The notes under the pieces: generated by a model
Database searches by the model: none
What the model was told of the DNA's origin: nothing
The model's input: the letters and a program-made list of their open reading frames with translations, nothing else
Part shown: positions 20,532-30,165 of the stretch, in pieces
How the letters are laid out: each line of letters opens with the position of its first letter
How positions within the stretch are numbered: the first letter of the stretch is position 1
Translations under genes and position numbers: made by a program
NCBI GenBank assembly: GCA_950097015.1
Contig: CATNEN010000002.1
Span: 5,177,001-5,241,000 of the forward strand
Direction: 5' to 3'
DNA: 64,000 nucleotides
From: Macrostomum hystrix
Taxonomy: Eukaryota; Platyhelminthes; Macrostomidae

Positions 20532-21617
20532 ATGAGTGCTAGCCCACAGCGTCTTAACGTGCGCCAACTCAAGGCAGAGCTGCGTAATAGAGGCCTACCT
20601 GCTACTGGCAACAAGCGCCAACTGGCCCAGCGTCTATCCACAGCACTCAGCACAGAGCAGGTCAATACTCAACAAACCGCGAGGGCAATGTCTTCTCCTG
20701 GCACCGATGTCGGTAACGGCAGCGCGGGCGAGGCGTCTCCGGGGGCGAGGAGCGACCGGCTGGCGGCGTTGCGGTAGGAGGTGGAGCTGCTCGAACTGCG
20801 TGTCCTGGAGGGTCGTCGTCGTGAACTCCAGCAATAGCTTCACTCCCAGCAACGACCGGCGGTGCAGCCTCAGCCAGCGCCAGGTGAGCAGAACTTTCAC
20901 GCTAACCTGCATTTGCCTGATGTTTTTGTCTCTGGGATGAGAGAAGCGGCGCAGCCCCAGCCCAGCAACCCCCGCGTCTCAACCCACAAAGCGCAGTTGA
21001 TCAGAGACCACGTGAAGCCGTCCAGTAGAGTAGGTTCAGCCAGTCAGGAGCAGCTGATAGCTACCATGGAGAATGGCGCTCTCACATTCAGGAAGCAGGA
21101 GCCAAAACTGTCTAGCATCTCGGTTGGTCAATGGATAGCCGCTAACTCCATCATCCCGCAAGAGATGATCAGAAAGAAGCTACAGTCGGCTTCCGAAGAC
21201 AGCGGTCTCCTGACTGATGTACTTGGCTATCTTGACTACAACCGGAAGATTGGAGAGCTGCTGGATGCTGATTACCCCCAATCCGTGATCTGGGAGTTTG
21301 ATGAAGACTATCGAAAACTGGTGGCTGAGACCGGCATGCTCTGGGGCGAGGAGCCCCCTCAGTTGTACCACAAGCATCTCAACGCGCCGAACAACCTGCG
21401 GTTTACGATGGCTAAGCAACTCAACAAACATCAGCTGCCCTCAACATCGTCAACTTCCAGGCCTATTTGCTTGAGGTTCAACTCTGAGGCGGGCTGCACA
21501 CACCAGCGCTGCAAGTTCCGCCACGTCTGCAAGATCCAAGGCTGCCAGGCATCGCATCCGGCTCACGCCCATAGTCAGCTCGCAGATCACGTGACTGGTG
21601 TGAGTGCAAAAAACTGA
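20532..21617 (+). pseudogene. YR-element gag with SAP and CCCH domains
   Basis: The first frame (20532-20777) opens with a SAP-type DNA-binding helix pair (LNVRQLKAELRNRGLPATG, then KRQLAQRL). After a stop at 20778 the frame 20862-21617 continues with a conserved helical region (SVGQWIAANSIIPQEMI, ...WEFDEDYRKLVAETGMLWGE) and a cysteine/histidine finger CLRFNSEAGCTHQRCKFRHVC. This finger form is typical of DIRS-like gag proteins. The break between the two frames makes this copy non-functional. Confidence 0.75.
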
Positions 21618-21639
21618 AGTCTTTTTACCAAGCTGACTA

Positions 21640-23160
21640 ATCTGATTTTACTGCCGGTGTTTCTGCTTTTACTTCCTCACCCATTTCGTCTGATCTCAAA
21701 CCTGATGTCTGGAATGCTATGCTAAGCGACGACCCTGACCGCGAATTCCTGATGCAAGGTGTCGTTTACGGGTTCGCCCTCACCAACGCTGGTCAAACCC
21801 CTATGACGTCATCCAAGAATCACGCCTCCGCCATGATGCACCACGACGCAGTTGAAGCCCAGATCTAGGAGGAGCTGCGCCTGGGGAGGTACATCAGGTG
21901 CAGCGGTCCGATTAAAGTCAATCCTATCGGCGCCATCCCCAAGCCCGACGGGCGGATCCGCCTGATCCACGACCTGTCCCACCCGTCCGGCCAGTCGGTC
22001 AACAACTGTTACGACCAGCAGAAGCACATTTAGTACTGCACTGTCCAGCAACTGGTCCGCCATCTTCATCCTGGATGCTACATGGCCAAGATCGACCTCA
22101 AGAATGCATACAGGTCCGTGCCGATAAGGTCAGAGGACTACGCCCTCGTCGGTCTCTCCTGACAGTTTAATTCGGAGAGCCACGACAGTCTGCTCTGCGA
22201 CACCAGGCTGCCGTTTGGTGCCAAAGCTGCTTGCAAGGTTTTTCACCGCCTCTCTACCGCCGTGACTCGTCGCATGCAAAAGTTTGGATTCACAGCCACG
22301 GTGAACTACCTGGACGACTGGGCTGTCGCTGGGCGGTCGGAGTCTGAAGCTTCTGCTGCCTTCAACTACCTGCTGGATATCCTCCAGCGTCTCGGCTTCA
22401 CCATCAACTGGGACAAGGTGGTCACGCCGGCCCAGTGCATCAACTTCCTTGGCGTGTGTATCAATACAGCGACCGGCACGAAAACGCTCCCCGAGGAAAA
22501 GGCCCTGGAGGCTATGAAGCTGCTGAGTCAGACTTGCAAGGAGATTCGGCTGCACGTGCGCTCTGCTCAGAAGTTAATTGGAAAGCTCGGCTGGTTCTGC
22601 CAGATTGTTCCGCAGGTCAAAGTCTTCATGCGCCCGCTTTTCGACTGGTTGATCACCGCTGTTGATGGCAAGGTGTCGATGACTGATGATATCCGGGCCA
22701 ATCTGTCCTGGTGGCTTCGAGCCCTGGCTTGGCTACCCCCTGTTGCTCTTTGGCCGCGCTTCAATGAGGAGTTCGCCATGGAGACCGACAGCAGCCAGTC
22801 CGGCGCGGCTGCTGTCATCTGGGGTGCCGAGAGCTCCTGGAGCATCATCAACTGGAACCTGGACTGCGGCGGTGCGTTCAGAGACGCTCACATCAACTTC
22901 AAGGAGGCTCTGGCGCCTTTGCTGATCATCTTGCACAGCCGTGCTCAGCTACACAATTGCAAGGTCGTTATCTACACCGACAGCACTGCGGCGGCTGGCA
23001 TGATTAACCGTTTGAGTTGCCGCGATCCACGGTTCCTGCAGGTGTACCAAACCGTGGCTCTGCTGTGCATTAAGAACAACGTGAAGCTGCAGGCCTTCCA
23101 CTTGCCAGGCCGCATGCAGATTTTTGCCGATGCAGCCTCTCGCATGTTTGCCTCGCAGCC
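21640..23160 (+). pseudogene. YR-element reverse transcriptase and RNase H
   Basis: RT motifs begin at about 21870 (PIGAIPKPDGRIRLIHDLSHP, YMAKIDLKNAYRSVPI, LPFGAKAACKVFHRL) but three in-frame stops (about 21868, 22031 and 22160) break this part. From 22262 the frame is open through the catalytic YLDDW box and the RNase H domain (AMETDSSQSGAAAVIWG, IYTDSTAAAGMINR, ADAASRM). RT plus RNase H of this form belong to the DIRS group. Confidence 0.85.
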
Positions 23161-23175
23161 AGAGCTCGTCAACTT

Positions 23176-23899
23176 TTGCTGCCGCTATTACCGCACTCTC
23201 GTTATCTGCCCCCTCGAGTTCGCGTCGCACGCGCTCTCTGCTGCCTCTCAATACCGCCTTCTTTTGCAAGTCGCCCTCGCTCTCGGGAGACGCCGCCCGC
23301 CGCCCGCGCCGTGTCTGCCGGACACCTGTGTCGCCTCGGTCTGGCCGAGAACTCCTGGAGGTCGTATCTCTGCCAGCTGCGATCCTGGGAAGCTTTCTGT
23401 GCCAACGCCGGCCGCCCTTCATCTCCAGCGGACGGTGATCTCCTGTGCCGCTACATCGCGCAACTGGTGAGCACGCGCACCCGGTCATTCTCCAGCCTCC
23501 GAGCCTATGTCCATGCCGTCTCGTTTCTGCATCAAGCCACTGGCGCCCCTGACCCGGTTAAATCCTTTGCTGTTCAACTGGCCCTTCGTGGTGCAAAGCG
23601 CCTCCTTGGCCTGCGCTGCAAGCAGGCAGAGCCGCTTACTCTGGAGCACATCAGAAGCATCCATCAGCAGCTCTCGCGCACCATCCCTCGGCTTGACCTC
23701 CAGGCCGCCTTCTGGGCCGCTCTTCTGGTGGGCTGGTGGGGCATGTTGTGCCTCGGCGACTTTCTGTCGGCCCGCGGCAGCTGCCCGGTCTCGCGGGCTT
23801 GCCTGTCGGCTTCTTCTAGCTGCTGGAAGCTGGCCCTCCCGCGCTCCAAAACCAACCAATTCGGGGCGACGCCGCATGTCGTACTTCTGCCAGCTGAAA
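23176..23899 (+). pseudogene. YR-element tyrosine recombinase, C-terminally truncated
   Basis: The frame contains the core-binding SAM-like domain (SWRSYLCQLRSWEAFC, SFSSLRAYVHAVSFLHQATG) and the start of the catalytic domain (AALLVGWWGMLCLGDFL, where the family has the first catalytic Arg region). The R-H-R-Y residues further on are absent because the element ends at about 23899. The role would have been insertion of a circular DNA intermediate. Confidence 0.75.
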
Positions 23900-23900
23900 T

Positions 23901-24106
23901 TTTATCTTTAAATTTCAATATTACATTTTTTATGGCATTTGTTTACACATTTGAAATATTTCTTTCACCCAAGAAATCATATGCAGTCATATAAGAAGTA
24001 ATATGCACCTCCTTTTTTTTTAAACCTTTTAAAAAATCGAATTGCTTAGCATTGTTACCAAAATCAAATAAACAAAAGATCAGCACCCAATCGGCGTGTG
24101 CACTTC

Positions 24107-24140
<34 letters not shown>

Positions 24141-24157
24141 GTAATAATAATAATAAT
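23901..24157. repeat. AT-rich spacer with AAT microsatellite
   Basis: No gene. An (ATA)n array at about 24107-24157 with one AAAAGT interruption sits directly before the solo LTR. Confidence 0.8.
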
Positions 24158-24601
24158 TGTGACGTTGTCACTTGTTGGAAGCGCCCCTAGCAATTTAATT
24201 TACGTGTTAATTTACATAGCTAATTTACGTGTGTACTAACTAGGGCCGTTTTACTGATTCATCTGGTTTTCATCCATTTCTCAGTTTCGTATGGCTAAGC
24301 TGTAATTCTTAGAGTGTTACTGTTAGTAGGCGTTAGTGCACATCGCGCTGCCACAGCTTGGTTTTGCTAATGTCTAATTGTCGGCTGCCCAGACCAGTGT
24401 ACTTACACGCTCATTGGCTGGAGCCAGTTTCTAGAGTTATCGATCGCCCTGTTCTGCAGTTTACTAAGCTTATTTAACTAAGGGCTTTAGGCCCGCTCGC
24501 GCCCCACTGGTCTGACCTTGTCCTGTCTTGTCGTGTCCGGCCCTGGTTCTCGTTCTTGTTGTTCCTGTTTGTCCACTGGTTGTCCGCTTGTTATTGTTCT
24601 G
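24158..24601 (+). repeat. Solo LTR, left part (split by Polinton)
   Basis: The segment begins TGTGACGTTGTCAC inside the AAT microsatellite and runs to the Polinton target duplication. Its continuation is 40139-40412, which ends CGTCACA against another AAT run. Joined length would be about 718 bp with terminal TG...CA and inverted TGTGACG/CGTCACA. No internal retrotransposon sequence is present. The ends resemble the Gypsy LTR at 355 and 7763. Confidence 0.6.
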
Positions 24602-25414
24602 AGTAGTATGCAAGAGGGGGCTTCTAGGACAAAAATAATCGCAGCCTCCATTATCCACAAACCATTACTTTTATTATTCCCGAAGAGATCAGGAAAAAAG
24701 GGTCCCCGCCTCTCTCTAAAAAACTCCGTCTCCATATTCTAATTTCTCTACTTTTAATATTCCACATCAGTTTGTAAGTTGAATATCTAGGACAAAAATT
24801 ATCGCAGCCTCCTTATTGCACAAACCATTACCTTTGCTGAAGGAACAAGGTTCCCCCGCCAAAAAATCTGTCTCTACAGTTTTTGAACTTGGACAAAAAA
24901 AATTATCGCAGCCACTCCCTAAGAGATCATGCACAAAATAGCGAAGCTGCAAAAAGCGTGCCAAGACAATCAAATTAGCACTAAAATCCCAATCAAGACC
25001 CCAAACCTTGGGTGCTCATCCTCCGAAAAAAAATTAAATTCTTATTAAAAATGCTCCCAATCGTCTCTCCAGGATCTTATTACAAAAGTCATGAGCCTAA
25101 TTACAAGAGTAAGTACCAATGCAAAAAAGAATGCAGCGAGTACATGAAGAAATATTGTCCCAACGTCGATATCAATGTCCCTAATATTAATCTAGCAGTT
25201 AAGAGTCACTGGTTTCATAAGTATGGAGCAATTATAAAGGACTACGACAGCTACTATAACTTTGCAGAAATCATTAGGCAGCTTACATTCTCTCAATGAT
25301 CAACGTCAATACAAACTCTTCACCGTTGAAATCAACGCCAACACCATCTTCCGTCTCAAACTGCAGCACAATCTCGTGAATCTCCTTATTACTTAGCACA
25401 ACTCTTTTCACTGG
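24602..25414 (+). repeat. Polinton left terminal inverted repeat
   Basis: 813 bp, matched in reverse by 39321-40132 (812 bp). The only difference noticed is one base in an A-run (six A near 24694-24699 against five T near 40036-40040). The repeat reaches into the 3' end of the minor capsid gene and contains one small gene. Confidence 0.95.
25051..25299 (+). CDS. Small Polinton TIR protein, left copy
   Basis: 82 residues from the ATG at 25051, preceded by TTAAAA; longer readings upstream would start at a non-ATG codon. The protein is basic, rich in Tyr, Lys and Asn, with a small cysteine cluster (KYQCKKECSEYMKKYC) and no signal peptide or membrane span. It was not recognised. It is identical to the copy in the right repeat, so the element carries two copies. 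It runs toward the minor capsid gene and the last 17 bases of the two genes overlap tail to tail. Confidence 0.6.
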   Translation: MLPIVSPGSYYKSHEPNYKSKYQCKKECSEYMKKYCPNVDINVPNINLAVKSHWFHKYGAIIKDYDSYYNFAEIIRQLTFSQ

Positions 25415-26092
25415 ATTTGGTTTCTCTACCAGCATCTGTCCTCCAGCAACAGAGTTTGAGATGTTGTACAAAATATTCGTTCGCTTTCCCTTAAATACCC
25501 AATCAAGACTGAGATTACTTCTGATTAGAATATTCAAACCCTTTACAATGTCTGCGATATTGGGTGCTAAGAACAGACCGCTTTCCCCGGATTCCGCCTT
25601 ATAAACTTTCTTCTCGAATCCCAATTCCTTATACCAAGTGTCATCTCTAAATTCAACCTCCGCTTCTTTGTGAACTTGCATGACCACTCTCATTACAGTG
25701 AGATCATAGGATAGTTTGACAGGGAACAGTTTCTTCTCTGGCTTACTCGCATTGGGTGTTTCAAAATGGCCTCTTTTAGTAAAAACACTTTCTAGAAAGT
25801 AATTATAGGTGTCCACGCCCTGTGTGCTCACAGGGAATACAACAGCCTTTTCTTCACCTTTCCATTTGTAATGAAACTTATTATTTGCTGCTGTCACATT
25901 GGGAACGTTTGACCAACCAGTGAAGTCGTTAAGATATACATGGTAATTAGCACCTGGATCCAGACGAATCGCCTGCTCTAATTTTTCAACAAATATCCCG
26001 TTTGCGTCATTAATTCGCCCAGCTATTGTAATAGGAATGCTCTCCTTAGAGTGAGAAATAATATTATTTATTCTTTCAGCAATCGCTTCCAT
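25283..26092 (-). CDS. Polinton minor capsid (penton-like) protein
   Basis: 269 residues. Size, place next to the larger capsid gene, and a beta-rich sequence without charged runs suit the single jelly-roll minor capsid protein that forms pentons in Polinton-type particles. Visible conserved stretch: LDPGANYHVYLNDFTGWSN then NNKFHYKW, a form that recurs in Polinton capsid genes. The start ATG (26090-26092) lies 12 bases after an octa-T run on the minus strand (26105-26112). The last 42 or so codons lie inside the left terminal repeat, so the C-terminus is duplicated at the other end of the element. No particle data; the fold is inferred. Confidence 0.7.
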   Translation of the reverse strand: MEAIAERINNIISHSKESIPITIAGRINDANGIFVEKLEQAIRLDPGANYHVYLNDFTGWSNVPNVTAANNKFHYKWKGEEKAVVFPVSTQGVDTYNYFLESVFTKRGHFETPNASKPEKKLFPVKLSYDLTVMRVVMQVHKEAEVEFRDDTWYKELGFEKKVYKAESGESGLFLAPNIADIVKGLNILIRSNLSLDWVFKGKRTNILYNISNSVAGGQMLVEKPNPVKRVVLSNKEIHEIVLQFETEDGVGVDFNGEEFVLTLIIERM

Positions 26093-26115
26093 TTTTCAGC
26101 CCCGAAAAAAAATAT

Positions 26116-27402
26116 TTAAACTTTACTGGATGAATTGTTGATCATGTTAAGCTTCACCTTCCTCTCGAACGCATAGATAATGTACAGGTCAACAGCAGTT
26201 GCGGCAGTCCTCTCAATGTTAGTCACGATATTCACAGGGCTGTTGTCAGTAGGCATTTGTCTGGCAGACACATCAGCGCCAAACATCGGATAAAGAGTTC
26301 CATATTGAAGAGCAGTGATAGCAATTCCATTGTTCTCTTTCACAGCCAAGTCGACCAACTCGCTGTAAAATTTGCTAATCTTGTTCTGACTGAAATTTCC
26401 ATTTTGTGGCAGTGCGGGGTAAAGATTATCACTGATTTCATGCTGAATGGACCGCACATCTCCATGCATGTAGCGTATAATGTTATTTGGGTTTCTCATG
26501 TTAATAATAATATACCTAGGATTGCTGCATGATCCCTCTTTAATGCAGATGTTTGTTCTGGTTTCGTTTCGCTCATCTCGACACATGTAGGCCGTGTAGG
26601 CGACATCAATGTCCTTCTCTATTGCCTTGAGATAATCTGCTTTTAGTGCGGTCTTTGGCTCAATGACTTCCAAATACAGCTCGATTCCGGTTAGCTTCAC
26701 TTCCATCCTAGTGTGGTCCGCCCCAGTCCACAACACTCTACTGCGATCATCTCTAGTCATCTTAAAGGTGTAGCTGAAGTTACTAGTCAGTCGATTAAAT
26801 GTATTACAGAATCCACTCATGAATCTCAGTGGTACGAATACATCAACAGTCCGATACAGCGGGTTCTTAGCAGCATCATCAGCACCTTGCAATGCATAGT
26901 TGTATCTCTTCTTCCTCTTTTTATAGCCACTGTCATTGATATCTCCTTCTTTTTCATCTGCAATGAAACCCGCACCACTCCCCAACTGAATAAAATCTGG
27001 ATTCTCGATCAAGCAATGAGCGTCATAGACAATTCCAAAGTTGGCGATTCGCTCCAACTCTGTGCTCCCATTCGATACACTAAACTCCTTGAACATGTAC
27101 GCCCAAAAGTTACTGATCAGAGCCACATCTGCATCATGCTTGTCAGCGTTAGCATGAGCTGCATCCGCACCTCCCTTTGTCTTGAATTGAAATGTCATAT
27201 GGAAGCCGCTCTTAAGACTGTGCACACTAACCAGAGACGAACATCCATTGTAGGTGAATGTCAGTGTTTGACCAGGACCAAGATTAGTTTCATTCTGATT
27301 TTCCTGACTGGGAACTCTTACTTGAGTCGCTTTGATTGTGCTATCATCACTCAAAATAGGCTTGTTAATTTTGTAGAAAACTGGTGTCAGTGGGTCGTTC
27401 AT
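26116..27402 (-). CDS. Polinton major capsid protein
   Basis: 428 residues, the expected place and character of the double jelly-roll major capsid protein: beta-rich, N-terminal VFYKINKPIL, GPGQTLTFTYNG, a central VDVFVPLRFMSGFCNTF, and MRNPNNIIRYMHGD, closing with VDLYIIYAFERKVKL. It sits 23 bases upstream of the minor capsid gene on the same strand, the usual pairing. An octa-T run on the coding strand (27413-27420) is 10 bases before the ATG, in the 29-base divergent gap shared with the gene at 27432. Assignment rests on context and general character and should be confirmed by structure prediction. Confidence 0.75.
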   Translation of the reverse strand: MNDPLTPVFYKINKPILSDDSTIKATQVRVPSQENQNETNLGPGQTLTFTYNGCSSLVSVHSLKSGFHMTFQFKTKGGADAAHANADKHDADVALISNFWAYMFKEFSVSNGSTELERIANFGIVYDAHCLIENPDFIQLGSGAGFIADEKEGDINDSGYKKRKKRYNYALQGADDAAKNPLYRTVDVFVPLRFMSGFCNTFNRLTSNFSYTFKMTRDDRSRVLWTGADHTRMEVKLTGIELYLEVIEPKTALKADYLKAIEKDIDVAYTAYMCRDERNETRTNICIKEGSCSNPRYIIINMRNPNNIIRYMHGDVRSIQHEISDNLYPALPQNGNFSQNKISKFYSELVDLAVKENNGIAITALQYGTLYPMFGADVSARQMPTDNSPVNIVTNIERTAATAVDLYIIYAFERKVKLNMINNSSSKV

Positions 27403-27431
27403 TTTTTAAACTAAAAAAAATAAAATAAGAA
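27403..27431. promoter_or_regulatory. Divergent promoter gap in Polinton
   Basis: 29 bases between the divergent capsid gene and the 408-residue gene. A run of eight A (27413-27420) is octa-T for the capsid gene, and a T6 run lies on the other side. The same octa-T signal is found upstream of most other Polinton genes. Confidence 0.5.
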
Positions 27432-28658
27432 ATGAAGCGAAAAAATGCGCACCAAATATCTGAATTGGAGAAGCTAGCACAAGCAGAAAAGAGAGTTACC
27501 GGGCTAATCAATAAGGAGCAACAATCCTACAATGAGTTTGTCCAAGCAGCCACAGAGTTTCATAAACCCGGGTATGGAGAAGCTAAGAAAAATATTGATC
27601 AAGTCAAAGAAACTATTGACGACATACAGGAAACCCAGGTGCAAAAGGCTTTGGACAAAATTCCAGAAGCACCGCAGATACATCAATCTGCAGATCCGCA
27701 AGTCCAAGTCCCACAACAGTCACAACTAAAAGTGACAGATAACATTTTTGGACCAGTAGAACGTGTAGAACATGATGGGAAATATGTATTCGGAATAAGT
27801 ATGTGGAGAAAAAACATTTATAATGAACCAGTGGAATATTATATCGACATAAACAAGAACCATATTTCTGTTGTCAAAGGCCCAGAAACTAAGAGAATAA
27901 TTTACACAGAAACCTTACTGAATTTTATGACTAAGAACCAAGAGAAAATTTCGGACAAGCAGCTAAAGAACTATAGAGATCTAGTGAGTTTTGCTCTTGC
28001 TAGAGATATAGAAATACTAAAGCTCCCACAAGTTCTGAAAATGATGCATGACAACGGTGTCATCCTGACCAGATTCAAAAAGTACAAGCATTTTAAACAA
28101 TGGTTTGGTTTGCCAGATCAAGAAGATGCCATAAAATATCTAGAACAGCAACCGCCACAACAACAACCCGAATCACCAGAGCAACCACCACAACAACAGC
28201 AACAACCACCACAACAACAGCAACATTTTACAGAAGAACAAGTGCTGAGTCAACTCGAGCAGTCCGACCCCTTGAAAGTAGCTCAATATAAGAAACAATA
28301 CCCAGCAGAGTGGCATCGCTTGGAGCAATTCTCCCCAGACCGAATGAATAGAATCAAGCAAAAAGTTTTCACACCCCAGCACACACCCCTACCTGACACT
28401 TCAGCTTCATCCGGAACTGACCAGTCATTTGAAAGCCCATTTCAACAACAGTCAACCCCACTTGGAACAGGATCCAAATCTGGAACAGGAATTTCTGACA
28501 TCTATAAGCGAGTGGCTGTTCTTCTTGGAGCTGCAAAGACTGGCATGAAAGACGAAAATAGAAAAGAATTTGTCAACATCCTGGACAAAATGATGGAAAA
28601 GAAGTATATCGACAAACGGGCAAGAGAGCTTCTGCTTTCACGTTTTAACAAAAAATAA
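27432..28658 (+). CDS. Unassigned Polinton protein with Gln/Pro linker
   Basis: 408 residues. The N-terminal about 75 residues look like a coiled coil (EKLAQAEKRVTGLINKEQQ...). A compact middle domain follows (FGPVERVEHDGKYVFGISMW to FKQWFGLPDQEDAI), then a Pro/Gln-rich linker at about 238-270 and a helical C-terminus (ISDIYKRVAVLLGAAK to LLSRFNKK). No catalytic motif is visible. It is transcribed away from the capsid genes and is followed after 18 bases by the next gene, which has no separate octa-T signal. A structural or scaffold role is a guess. Confidence 0.75.
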   Translation: MKRKNAHQISELEKLAQAEKRVTGLINKEQQSYNEFVQAATEFHKPGYGEAKKNIDQVKETIDDIQETQVQKALDKIPEAPQIHQSADPQVQVPQQSQLKVTDNIFGPVERVEHDGKYVFGISMWRKNIYNEPVEYYIDINKNHISVVKGPETKRIIYTETLLNFMTKNQEKISDKQLKNYRDLVSFALARDIEILKLPQVLKMMHDNGVILTRFKKYKHFKQWFGLPDQEDAIKYLEQQPPQQQPESPEQPPQQQQQPPQQQQHFTEEQVLSQLEQSDPLKVAQYKKQYPAEWHRLEQFSPDRMNRIKQKVFTPQHTPLPDTSASSGTDQSFESPFQQQSTPLGTGSKSGTGISDIYKRVAVLLGAAKTGMKDENRKEFVNILDKMMEKKYIDKRARELLLSRFNKK

Positions 28659-28676
28659 TTTCTTCCCTAATAAAAA

Positions 28677-29084
28677 ATGCCGATTATTTTCGAAAAAGAC
28701 GTGGACAAATACTATGACAAGGAGGAACTTAATCTAATTAAGCGTGGATCTGGACTTTTCCCAGCAGGTCACTATCCTAGGAAAGAACGCTCAGGGAATG
28801 GTCTTGCTGACATGATTGCACAGGGTGCTCAGATCTTTAAAGTCATTAGTGAGAACAAAGATAATATTAAGAACGCGGCTGAATCAGTGGGAAGTGTTGT
28901 CACTGCGGCTAAAAAGATAAAGGATGCTGTAACAGAAAGTAGGCCTAAACAAGATATTCAGCCCCCATTGGCTCCGCTGGCTCCGCTGGCTCCTCTGGCC
29001 CCAAACCCAGACACTGTGGACCCTGCAATCTATGAGAAGATGAGAGCTAGCATTAAAAAAGGAAGTGGTTTCAAATTCGAATAG
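28677..29084 (+). CDS. Small virion-type protein with GSG motifs
   Basis: 135 residues. Two matching motifs, IKRGSGL at about residue 21 and IKKGSGF near the C-terminus, plus RSGNGL, resemble cleavage sites of adenain/Ulp1-type viral proteases that cut after or within Gly-rich steps. Between them is an amphipathic helical stretch (MIAQGAQIFKVIS, then SVGSVVTAAKKIKDAV) and a PLAPLAPLAP repeat. Overall it resembles small membrane-active or core proteins of adenovirus-like particles, but I cannot name it. It follows the 408-residue gene closely. Confidence 0.65.
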   Translation: MPIIFEKDVDKYYDKEELNLIKRGSGLFPAGHYPRKERSGNGLADMIAQGAQIFKVISENKDNIKNAAESVGSVVTAAKKIKDAVTESRPKQDIQPPLAPLAPLAPLAPNPDTVDPAIYEKMRASIKKGSGFKFE

Positions 29085-29129
29085 GGTACTAGGGTACTTT
29101 CCGAGGGTACAAGACATGTAAGGGTACAA

Positions 29130-29292
29130 GACTAGTCCCAAAAAGACACATCTAAGTCCCAAATAGACACATCTAAGTCCCAAAAAGACACATCTAAGTC
29201 CCAAAAAGACACATCTAAGTCCCAAAAAGACACATCTAAGTCCCAAATAGACACATCTAAGTCCTAGACACATCTAAGTCCTAGACACATCT
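29130..29292 (+). repeat. 21-bp tandem repeat in Polinton
   Basis: About seven units of a 21-bp motif (AAGTCCCAAAAAGACACATC plus T) between the small GSG protein and the ATPase gene. It lies in the gap upstream of the ATPase and does not code. Confidence 0.92.
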
Positions 29293-29336
29293 TATAAATG
29301 ATTTACTCTTTTTTAATTTTTTTTCATCATAGAAAA

Positions 29337-30137
29337 ATGGACTTTTCAAACGACTTCAATCCTCACTGGACACGTAATCAGATTAAGTTTTCTCATCATG
29401 AGTCAATCCCGGGTCACTTCAGATGCATTGTTGTTGGTTCATCAGGTTCAGGCAAAACATTCAGAGTCTTTAACATGCTTCTTAGACCTGGTTTTATCGA
29501 TTATGACACTCTGCACATCTACTCTCCCACCCTGTATCAAGATGAGTATAAAATGTTGATCTCTGGACTGCAAAACAGACTGCACAAAGAGCACATTATT
29601 CAATGTTTTAATAACCAAAAGAGCCTTCCCAGTAACCCAGAAATTGTAGCTGCCGAATATGCAAAGTACCTCAAAGACAATGAAAAATGGCAGAACATTA
29701 AAGTGTTCACATACGGAGATCCGCAGGTTGATCCTAAGACCAAACTTCTACCCCAACCAGATGAGCTAGAAAAGGGGAGAAAACATTTGATTGTCTTTGA
29801 TGATTGCATGACAGGCCCACAGAAGCAGATAGAAAACTATTTTACAAGAGGACGGCACAACAATTGTAACGTGATTTACATTGCCCAGAACTGGTTCGAG
29901 CTCCCGAACAAAACAATTCGTGGGAACTGCAATCTGATCCTCCTGTTTCCAACAATTCCACAGGACAGGCTAAAAAGATTTTACAATGAGGTCATTGCGC
30001 CTGCCCATTTTGTAAATCCAACAAAAAACTCCAACAGAAAGATTTCACAGGAGGAATTCGTTAATCTTTGCTATGAAAAGTGGAATCAACCTTACCAGTT
30101 TGTGATGATCAACAAAGAAAAAAAAACTGTAATTTAA
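29337..30137 (+). CDS. Polinton DNA-packaging ATPase (FtsK/HerA type)
   Basis: 266 residues from the ATG at 29337, chosen because an octa-T run (29317-29324) is 12 bases before it and the usual N-terminus (MDFSNDFNPHW) starts there. The Walker A motif VGSSGSGKT is at about residues 36-44 and the Walker B-like LIVFDDCM at about 157-164. A conserved FTRGRHNNCNVIYIAQNWF region follows, as in A32/adenoviral-like packaging ATPases. The enzyme would drive genome packaging into a capsid. No inactivating change was seen. Confidence 0.93.
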   Translation: MDFSNDFNPHWTRNQIKFSHHESIPGHFRCIVVGSSGSGKTFRVFNMLLRPGFIDYDTLHIYSPTLYQDEYKMLISGLQNRLHKEHIIQCFNNQKSLPSNPEIVAAEYAKYLKDNEKWQNIKVFTYGDPQVDPKTKLLPQPDELEKGRKHLIVFDDCMTGPQKQIENYFTRGRHNNCNVIYIAQNWFELPNKTIRGNCNLILLFPTIPQDRLKRFYNEVIAPAHFVNPTKNSNRKISQEEFVNLCYEKWNQPYQFVMINKEKKTVI

Positions 30138-30165
30138 ATTAATTTAAATTTTGTTATTAAAAAAA

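Larger units (their letters stand above)
20341..23900 (+). mobile_element. DIRS-like tyrosine-recombinase retrotransposon, 3' truncated
   Basis: Order gag, RT, RNase H, then tyrosine recombinase identifies a YR retrotransposon and not an LTR element. The 5' end is set by the breakpoint in the duplicated flank at 20339/20340 and starts with GTTACTCTCTGAGTAAGG followed by a GTGTGTTAGACACACC palindrome. The recombinase is cut at about 23899 where AT-rich unrelated DNA starts, so the catalytic C-terminus and the 3' terminal repeats are missing. Confidence 0.87.

Noticed and set aside
26713-27414. 233-residue plus-strand frame
   Set aside because: Shadow of the capsid gene on the other strand with no independent start signal.
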